Assembly (NCBI GenBank): GCA_025331125.1 | Contig: JAOALB010000245.1 | Location: forward strand, 1-52,523 | Length of the DNA stretch: 52,523 nt | Direction of reading: 5' to 3' | Source of the DNA: Mycogone perniciosa | Taxonomy: Eukaryota > Ascomycota > Sordariomycetes > Hypocreales > Hypocreaceae | Shown here: positions 44,553 to 52,523 of the stretch, in pieces | Layout of the letters: every line of letters starts with the position of its first letter | Position numbering within the stretch: position 1 is the first letter of the stretch | The notes under the pieces: generated by a model | Seen by the model: the letters and a program-made list of their open reading frames with translations, nothing else | Databases searched by the model: none | Told to the model about the DNA's origin: nothing | Made by a program: the position numbers and the translations under genes

Positions 44553-46575
44553 ATGGGCTTCGCACCTCCCCCCTGGTCCTCAGAGCTTCCTGGTACGTCA
44601 AAAAAAAGATGGAGCCAAGCTGTCTAGAAGATATGGGAGTGAAACATACCTAACTAACTGACACTGATATTTTGCAACATCACAGATATCCCGGACTCTA
44701 TCACGATCCAAGAGTTCATGTCCAATGAGAAATACGGCCGATACCCGCTGGCAAAGGCCAAGAACCCATACACCTGCGGCCTCACTGGCAAGACATACAC
44801 AGCGACAGAGGTAGTCGAGCGCACCGACTACTTGGCTCGCGCCATTGCGAAGCGCCTGGGGTTTAATCCGGCTGAGGACACCGAGTGGGACAGAGTTGTT
44901 GCGCTGTACTCTCAAAATACTGTATGTTTGGCTGATTTCTTGCGCGATAGCAATCCCATTGAGCGCGCAATCATGGCTGACTCTGACATCTTTCGCAGAT
45001 TGACTATATCCCCTTCACACACTCCATCCATCGTCTCTCCGGTATCGTCACTCCCGCAAGCGGCGCCTATAGTCCCGAGGAACTCGAGCACCAGTTGCGT
45101 ACATCCGGGTCCAAGGCCCTCTTCACCTGTGTCCCGCTCCTCGACAATGCGCTCAAGGCCGCCAAGGCTGTTGGTCTGCCCCTCGACCGCATCTTCATCC
45201 TGCCCGTGTCCGGCGTCAAGCACAATCCTTCTTTCGTGACGATCGACGATCTGGTAGCGGAGGGCAAGAACCTACCGTCTCTGCCACCGCTGAGATGGGT
45301 CAAGGGACAGGGTGCCAGACAGACAGCTTACCTTTGCTACTCCAGCGGCACCTCTGGTGCACCGGTATGTTGCTTGTACGCCATATTCGTGTTTCGATCG
45401 AGATGGCTAACATCCTTCACAGAAAGCAGTCATGCTGTCCCACCACAACATCATCGCCAACATCCTTCAACATTTTGGCTTAGAGAACCTATCCCGCAGA
45501 GAGGTGGGCTTTGACACTCAGACCAGTCTCGGTGTCCTCCCCTTCAGCCACATCTACGGCCTCGTCGTCCTCGCCTCCATGAGCCAGTACCGCGGCGATC
45601 AAGTCGTCGTCCTGTCCAAGTACCATCAGCAAGACCTCCTCGAGGCTACCCAGCGCTTCAAGATCGAGAAGCTCTTCGTCGTTCCCCCAATGCTCATCCA
45701 CATCATCGGCAACTTGGAAAAAGTCTCAAAATACGACCTCAGCAGCGTGCGCTACTTCTACTGCGGTGCTGCGCCCTTGGGTCCGGAAGTCGTGCAGGCT
45801 TTGGCGAAGGCATATCCTAAGTGGAGAGTTGGGCAGGGCTATGGCATGACAGAGTGCTCACCTGGCGTCAGTGGGACCCCCGAAATCGACATCATGGTAG
45901 GCTCCTCTGGCTGTATTCTCCCCGGAACGCGTGTCAAACTCATCGACACCGAGGGCAAGGAGGTCACTGAGTACGAAACCCGTGGCGAACTACTCGTCCA
46001 ATCCCCCGCCGTTGTGTTGGGCTACTTAAACAACGAGAAGGCCAATTCTGAAACCTTTGTCCACCACGATGACGGCCGGTGGCTCAGGACAGGCGATGAA
46101 GTCATTTTCCAAAAGTCGCCCAAAGGTAGTGATCACATCATTATCGTCGACCGCATCAAGGAACTCATCAAAACCAAGGTACGCTCCCTCCTCCCGGCAT
46201 CCCATCCCATCGCATATCACTAACATGAAGGCAATAAAATAGGGCCACCAAGTCGCCCCCGCCGAACTTGAAGCTCACCTCCTCGCCCACCCCTTCGTCG
46301 CTGACTGCGCCGTCATTCCCATTCCTGACTCCTGGGCCGGCGAAGTCCCCAAGGCCTACGTTGTCAAATCCTCTGAATCTGCCGGCAAATCTGACGCTGA
46401 AGTCGAAGCCGCCATCAAGAAGCACGTCCAAGACTACAAGGCCAAGCACAAGTGGCTCGAAGGCGGCGTCCAATTCACTGATATTATTCCCAAGAGTCCC
46501 AGCGGCAAGATCTTGAGAAGATTGCTGAGGGATAAGGAGAAGGCTGCCAGGAAGGCTCAGGGCGCTAAGCTGTAA
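44553..46575 (+). CDS. Acyl/aryl-CoA ligase (4CL/phenylacetyl-CoA ligase-like), peroxisomal
   Basis: The 576-aa product is an ANL-superfamily adenylating enzyme that converts an acid to its CoA thioester through an acyl-AMP. Exons 44553-44592, 44686-44921, 44999-45364, 45423-46178, 46243-46575 (1731 nt). The AMP-binding P-loop reads YSSGTSGAPKAVMLSH (about 205-220). Further motifs are YGMTECSPG, RTGDE, DRIKELIKTKG and the catalytic-lysine region PKSPSGKILRR. It ends in AKL, an accepted PTS1 signal, so peroxisomes are the likely location. The closest well-known types are 4-coumarate-CoA ligases and fungal phenylacetyl-CoA ligases (Phl); the acid used cannot be read from sequence. A fatty or aromatic acid is likely. 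Confidence 0.92.
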
Positions 46576-47184
46576 TAGACCTTTTCTGGGCGGTTTCTCT
46601 TTAATTTCTTTTCATCACTTTGGAGTATTATGAGAGGACATGAGCGTGTCTGTTCTGCGAGATATGTAAAATGCAATTTTTGTTGCATGTACAGCCTAGA
46701 GCCTAGAGCCTAGAGAAGAGAAAAAAAGAACTTGGACATTCTATTCACTCACGTCTACAAGACTTCACATACCGACGCGGAAGAGCCGTCGACTTGACAT
46801 CCATCATTCAGATTCAAATCAAACTATTTCACATGATGGATAACTAATATTATGTTGCCACAAAAGCCAATCTCCAGCGGGTGTATCGTGTTTCTACATT
46901 AGATGCACAACAAGTGCCCCCAATTGATCCAAATCATCCTCCCCCAACTGTGCTCTCAGTGTGCCTCGTAAGGATCGTAAGAACGAGATGGCCCTTCCAT
47001 ATGAGGGTCCTTTTTTTCTTGGTCGAGTCCTGCGTGTATACATGTCCTTTTCTACTGCATTCAAGTAAAAACCATTGCTTGCGTGTCATCCAGAGGCCCA
47101 ATCAAAAACCAAGATAAAAAAGAAAAAGCAAAAGAAAGCGAGGGTGCAAAGCCGCTGGCCAACTCGACATCACCGACCAGTGCT
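46576..47184. other. Convergent 3' flanks of CoA ligase and CFEM-like genes
   Basis: No gene; this is the space between two converging stop codons. It contains AGAGCCT tandem units near 46695-46713. The frame at 47083-47454 (plus) is a shadow of the low-complexity end of the opposite gene. Confidence 0.5.
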
Positions 47185-49423
47185 CTACAGAGCAACAATA
47201 GCGGCCATCACAGCGAGACCCAGACCCATGCCGGCACCAACACGGCCAGCACCATTGACGATGACTGGAATGCCAGTGCTGACGGGAGGGAAGGGGACAC
47301 CAGTGCCAGTGCCGACTGGGGCTGGTGTGAAGAAGGTCGAAGGGGTGTTAGCCGGAGGAGGCGGGGGGATATCGGTGGGAGTAGTGGGGGGAGGGTATGT
47401 CTGGGGAGCAGCAGTCGTGACGAAGGTGACCTCGGGAGCAGTGTAGATAGTTGAAAGCCACTTAGTCGTGCTGCTGCCAGGGATTGTCGTTCCCTCCGAG
47501 ACACACGGCTCCGTGACCGTCGTAGCAATGGTGACAGTGGTGTAGCCAGCAGGGGGAGCTGTTGGAGTGCCCGTCACCGTAATGATAGAAGTGATGGTTT
47601 CAGCGCCGGTGGCGATGTAGGGGTTTGCAGGGGCATAGCCGGCACAGACACCCTGGAAGAAGACGATGGCCGTGGAGATGTCATCGTCACTCTTACCATG
47701 GGAGTAGATGCACTGGAAGATCTTCTCGACAAAGTCCTTGCTGGGGCAGTAACAGGAGCTGTGCATGTTGTCCTTGCACTCGGGCTTGGTCCACAACCAG
47801 GTGTTCAAGCACTTAGGCAGGACAGCAGGGCAAGGAAGCGGGGTAGGGGCAGGAGAAACTACCACGGTGGTCTCATGGACAGGGGGAGTCTGGTAGGCGG
47901 GAGCTGTCTGAGAGGCGGGAGGAGTGTGTGTTGTGGCCTCCGCCTGCTCGGTGGACTCATAGACAGGAGGAGTTTGGTAGACAGGAGGCGTCTGAGAAGC
48001 GGGCGGGGCGTACGTAGTGGCCTCTGCCTGCTCGGTGGTGGTACCAGGAACTGCTTTCGTGATGGTTGCCGTGACGGGGCAAATGGTGGTGCTGATGGCA
48101 ACAGTGACAGTAACGATAGCAGGGGTAGACTGAGCAGGGCAGTTGGTGACCTCGGGAGCACAGCTGGTAATCGTCTGAACAGATGTGGTGAAAACGGTCG
48201 AAGTGGTCTGGTACACGGTGGTATACGTTGTGGGCTTTGTGTGCTCGCTGGTGGTATCGGCGGCGGTCGTCTCAGGCAAAGCAGAGGACTCAAAAGTAGG
48301 GTATGGCTGCGATGAGGACGTTGTCTCGTAAGTAGCAGAAGTTCCTTCGACAGTCGTTTCGTATGTGGCGATTGTCTCATAGGGGGCATACGTAGTAGTG
48401 GGAGTATCGTAAGCCGTGCTGGCCTCAGAGGAAGTTTCGCCGACATCAGAAGTAGTTGCGGCAGCCTCTGACGAAGTCGCTTCAGCCGCCGACGAAGTCG
48501 TGGTTTCGTGAGGCGTTGGTGTCTCGTACGCAGGTGTGGTAGCCTCTGGTGCAGCAGAAGTCTCTTCCACAGATGTGGTAGTCTCGGGAGTAGCAGAAGT
48601 CTCTTCCGGAGACGTGGTGGCCTCAGGTGCGGCAGAAGTCTCGGGTGCAACAGACGTCTCGTAGGCACTGGTAGTGTCATACGTAACAGTTGGAATCTCG
48701 TAGGAAGGCGTAGTGGTCGCTTCCTGGGCAGCAGAGGTAGTAGTCTTGTACTCCGTCCTCTTCTTACCACAGTCCCACTTCACCTTGTGGATCTTGGTAC
48801 GGCAAGTCTTCTTATTGCCCTTCTTGCCACCGGGGAAGATGATATGGACCTTCTTGGCGCCACCACATTGACTATTACGAACAGATGTTCCCTGCTTGGA
48901 GCACTGAGCCGATTGCTTGCAGGTCGAGCCGTCAGGCATGTCGTAGTGGAACTCGAGCCTGGCATCAAAGTCGACTGAGATGTCAAAAAAGTCGACGGAG
49001 AAGGAGTCAGAGCCGGCCGAGATGTAGGGGGTGTTGCCCTTGTCCGAGGAGCAGTCGCCAACGATGGAACGACCAGTGGTGCCAAAGGTACGAACGTTCA
49101 GGAGGCCATCACGCTTGCCAAACTCATTTTCGCAGGTCCAGCCGCCGAAATCGAATCCGCCATAGTTCCCGACGACGCCGACATTGAGGTCGTCCCAATC
49201 CCACTCAGACTGTTGCTTCTCGGTACACTTGTTGTCGATGTTTCCGGGGCAGGCATAGGACTTGGCATCCTTCCAGGTGTTTCCCAGATTGTACTGAAAG
49301 AGGAAATGTAAGTTAGTTGTCTTGTTTGTATGTATGTATGAGAAGCGAAGATAGACTTACAGTGGCAACGGCCCGCTCGATAGTGGCGGCAGCCGCCAAG
49401 AGGGCGAGGGCAGTAGACTTCAT
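47185..49423 (-). CDS. CFEM-like GPI-anchored Ser/Thr-rich cell-wall protein
   Basis: The 723-aa product has exons 49423-49361 and 49293-47185 (2172 nt). An N-terminal signal peptide (MKSTALALLAAAA) precedes a Cys-containing domain of about 160 residues (WDWDDLNVGVVGNYGGFDFGG, later GGAKKVHIIFPGGKKG) that I cannot name. A long Thr/Ser/Pro/Glu-rich stalk with ETSAAPE-type repeats follows, with two tandem 28-residue units (47871-48038). Around residues 507-575 lies a CFEM-like Cys pattern (CPAVLPKC, PEC, SSCYC, FQC, GVC); I count seven Cys, not the canonical eight. After a second Pro/Thr stalk comes a GPI signal (GAGRVGAGMGLGLAVMAAIVAL). Likely an adhesin or haem-related surface protein. Confidence 0.82.
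47871..48038 (-). repeat. Two tandem 84-bp units in the wall-protein stalk
   Basis: Units 47871-47954 and 47955-48038 each encode a 28-residue block containing TEQAEATT and PPASQT, separated by PPVY/PPVH. They are in frame and nearly identical, so a recent duplication is likely. Confidence 0.75.
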
Positions 49424-51607
49424 GATGAAGAATCTGCTGATGTAGAGAGGGTATAAAAGAAACAGACAGTTGAAAGAAAGCAATACACGTATCGGTATAG
49501 GTAAGATGCTGATATAAAAGATAAACTGTGTGCGGGACTCAAAGGAAACGAATGACTTTGACCCTAAAGACAGACAGACTTAGGTAGGAAACCGAAGAAA
49601 CAAACACACGAGGACTGATGAAGAAGTAGTATGAAAGAGAGAGATGGAACAGGAAGGGCTTGTGATAGATCTATATACACGTAGGACGAAGATGTTCTCT
49701 CCCAAAGTCGTCTGAGAAGTTGGGTAGGCGGGCCCCTGGCTGGCTCACTGGCGCCCATGTCCACAGGAAGGCGGAACCAGCGGAACCATCCATTCTGAAG
49801 CGCCCAAGAGGCAAGTTGAGGCGTCTTGAGACGGTACATACTTGGTGTGCAGGGCGGCATCGATGTGATCTGAATGGATCTCCGGAGCTTTGGAGGTTTG
49901 AGGCTGCATGCACTCCGTCTACGTACCCTGGGGGCCGAAACGGGACCATGCGCCCAGGGGCACACTATCGCCGCTCTTGGCAGGGGTCACAGCGCTGGTA
50001 GCGCCAACCACAGCAGCCACAGCGCTCTCTAGTGCCAGTCGCTTAGGCTCGAGGGGCCTGAGAGCCGCCTGACAGTGCACCCTGATCCAGGCACGCGTAT
50101 GGATAGGTGGAGAGTACTCCGTATCTGGAGACAGAATACGGGTCGCGGTTATGGCCTCTCTTTATCCGCACGAAAGAGGTAAGCGATCTTCCCAGACGGG
50201 TAACCCGCAGCTCAAGAGAGACAAATTCGGCCATTCAAACCCAATAGATGGATACGATCTCTATTATCACCATTTTCCAGGCGCCTTACCAGCCTCACCT
50301 TGAGACACGCGCAGCGGGTATTTGCAGCGGAGCTTCCACAGAAGCTGAAGCTGACAGACAGAGCTCTCTCCGATCAACCACCCGACCCAAAGATCCATCC
50401 GCCTGAGACGGATCAGAACTAAAAACGACGCTCGCGGCGGGCGAGTAACAATGGCGGGCTCCCTTTTGCTTCAGGTGGTCCGGCGCCTTGCCGGTTTGAG
50501 CAATGTGAAGCATCTTCATCTTGTAGTCTTCATGCATCATCTGTCCACCACCTCTTGGGATGAAAGCTATAGCACAGCCTCCGCCACGTCCGAACTGTGA
50601 AGATGTTAATCATACGAGTACTTCGTACTACATACATAATGTCAAGCCGGTACCCATGATGGGGGCCATTTCCAGGAACCACATTTCTTTTGCCTTGATC
50701 ATATTAAACGACAGGTCCATCAGCCGCCGGGTTTTCCAAGCGCCATATCCTTGTCAATGCCATCGGATATGGGCTCTCTGCGTCGAGACTCATGGCCCTC
50801 GAAGAGGGAAAAGAAAAACCTGCCGCACTCCGTTTGGGAAAGTTGCATTGTAAGGGGCGAAGATGGCTTAAGAGGCACATTGAAGGCCGTGATCACGTTT
50901 CACCTTTAACTTAAACTCAAAGTTGGGCATCCATCCACGTTGAAGCGTTGATCAATACCAGGGAGCTCAGAAAACACCAGACATGCACGTCTATCCCTAC
51001 CATCATCTCCGCAGTCATGTCCGGTTCCCCGATAGATCAGTTAGGTCGACTTGGTGATGTCACGTAGTGCAGGTGGCCAGAAATCATGACCTGAGCTACA
51101 ATAGATCGTTTCTAGCTTGGCATTCCGCAAGCTTTCCATAAATGGAAGTGTGTGAAATGAAAACACCCAAAGTCCCATTCTGTCTACGGAGTAAACATCG
51201 AGGAATCACACTTTCTTACCCTGAACCGGAAAATAAAATACCAAGGAACACAGGCCATTAAAAAATGTGCATATAGATTAATGTTCTCTTTTTAGAAACA
51301 TCAAGGATCAACATCGACAGGTAGTGTTTGTCAGCTCTCTCCGATCTTAATTATGATGTTCGCAGAGACTGTCGTTGAGCACTGATAAACAGACCTACGC
51401 ACACTGATACTAGTAGTAACAGCATGTGTATCGCTCTTCTTACCAGAGTTCCGTCAGTGAGATGGCTTTTCAATGCATTACCCTATCGCTTTCCGATTCG
51501 TTCGGAAGTGGGAACAATGAGGCAGCCTGTACTCCGTACCGCGCCTATAGTATCTAGTCTGAGCTCGGAAATTCATGCTATGTAGGAAGTCAGAGAGCTG
51601 GAGCACA

Positions 51608-51868
51608 CAAGCGGGTGACAATAAAAAACAGGGACCGCAAGGCATCTAATACTACTTATATTCTCTGTACTATTGCCACCGATTAGTCATATTGCTATGT
51701 GTAACTCTCATTGCTATGTATAACTCTTATTGCTACGGATATCTCTCATTGCTACGGAGTATAGCTGACCCTATCTGGCGGTTGTTTATAATCTATAATG
51801 GTAGTATAATAAAACACTTACTATTGCATCCGTGTTTTTGCTGTCCCTGTTTTATTGTCACCCGCTTG
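51608..51868. mobile_element. 261-bp MITE-like element with about 31-bp terminal inverted repeats
   Basis: The left end (51608-51640) begins CAAGCGGGTGACAATAAAA and ends CAGGGACCGCAA. The right end (51839-51868) is its reverse complement with a 2-nt A-run difference and one substitution. The interior has no coding capacity and holds a 19-bp tandem repeat. The ends match the relic at 276-302, so this is a family, not a chance hairpin. I could not identify a clear target-site duplication. The size and lack of a transposase suggest a non-autonomous DNA element. Confidence 0.75.
51691..51766 (+). repeat. Four 19-bp tandem repeats inside the TIR element
   Basis: Units start at 51691, 51710, 51729 and 51748, each beginning ATTGCTA and running through a variable TGT/CGG part to a CTC/CTT end. 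The same ATTGCTATG string follows the related TIR near 340. Confidence 0.8.
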
Positions 51869-52523
51869 CCACATTAGTTTATCGATAGGCAGATGTCTAC
51901 AGGCCATGATAGCGCCATGATCTGAAACCACTTCCTTTCCTTCTTTTCCCTCCTCGGTGCCCCTGGAATCTCCACTCATCACTTCTCAAGTTTTCAACAG
52001 CTGCCGGGTTCGCGTATGCGGAGCATTCCGTTCGGGATCAGGCGAAGAGGAAACGAACCATGACCTAGGAAACGGCTCTAGGGAATACGATCTCGATGAT
52101 CCATCCGATCCTGACGGCCACGCTGCCTGGCAAATATGAAAGCCGGAACTGACAAAAAACCATCTCTTTATTATATAGGAAAACATCTACTCCGTATAGC
52201 CAGACAAGTCAGCAGTGCTGAGTTTAACGTACAAAACATGCAGTTTCACCATGCGACCTCCTGAAGCGCGCCAACTTGAAAGTTGATGCAGCCGCCAAAA
52301 CGGGGGGTGGCGAAGCCCATTGCTATTTTTAGCCACACAATCGTGTCTAGGTCGTTTCGTTCCGTCTGTGGCTTCGGGATCGTCTCAGCACAAGATTCGG
52401 ATCGGATCTATCAATCACAGATCAACAGTATGAGGGCTCATTGACGAATGCATAAAATGATAGAATTCGACACTCTTGCTTGTCCCAAGTTAGGTGGGAA
52501 AAGCGGCTGCTTAAATACATGAA

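Larger units (their letters stand above)
49424..52523. other. Gene-free right edge
   Basis: About 3.1 kb with no supportable gene. The first few hundred bases are the promoter of the CFEM-like gene. A TIR element lies at 51608-51868 (separate entry). Short frames at 49564-50001, 50560-50853 and 51957-52139 have no recognisable domains. Confidence 0.5.

Noticed and set aside
47083..47454. Plus-strand frames opposite the CFEM-like gene
   Set aside because: Shadows of the Pro/Thr-rich low-complexity coding region on the minus strand.

Overview
The window is nuclear DNA of a filamentous ascomycete (Pezizomycotina). Nearly all protein genes are broken by 50-110 nt GT-AG introns with CTAAC/CTGAC-like branch sites. 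The families are typical: Zn2Cys6 regulator, CFEM wall protein, HNH_2 protein, fungal APH-like proteins. The intergenic DNA is full of the short motif TACTCCGTAC/GTACGGAGTA. Hypocreales or a related class looks most likely to me, but I cannot fix the genus.

Layout. 0-3.8 kb: TIR-element relic, an intron-containing tRNA-Pro(AGG), an interrupted GIY-YIG-like ORF and low-complexity DNA. 3.9-4.9 kb: RSR1/BUD1 Ras-like GTPase (minus, 8 exons), followed by about 4.5 kb of gene-poor DNA. 9.4-10.1 kb: a tail-anchored His/Ser-repeat membrane protein. 11.9-21.9 kb: a housekeeping block of EFR3 (PI4-kinase anchor), SEC21 (gamma-COP) and ATP12 (F1-ATPase assembly factor). 22.1-36.3 kb: a compact metabolic group of six genes: Zn2Cys6 regulator, APH-fold protein, type I Baeyer-Villiger monooxygenase (BVMO), Git1-like MFS transporter, membrane-bound short-chain dehydrogenase (SDR) and HSL-type alpha/beta hydrolase. 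36.3-42.2 kb: gene-poor DNA with AT-rich relics around one HNH_2-like gene. 42.2-49.4 kb: GPI-type aspartic protease, peroxisomal acyl/aryl-CoA ligase and a CFEM-like GPI wall protein. 49.4-52.5 kb: no gene seen, but an intact-looking 261 bp TIR element of the same family as the relic at the left edge.

How the genes may work together. The 22-36 kb group reads as a self-contained oxidation pathway: uptake (MFS), alcohol/ketone interconversion (SDR), ketone to ester or lactone (BVMO), ester hydrolysis (hydrolase), with a local regulator. No PKS, NRPS or terpene synthase is present, so a catabolic or tailoring role is more likely than a full biosynthetic cluster. This is inference from gene families and adjacency only. 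All intron and exon borders below were read by eye from splice signals. For each spliced model the summed exons give an intact frame.
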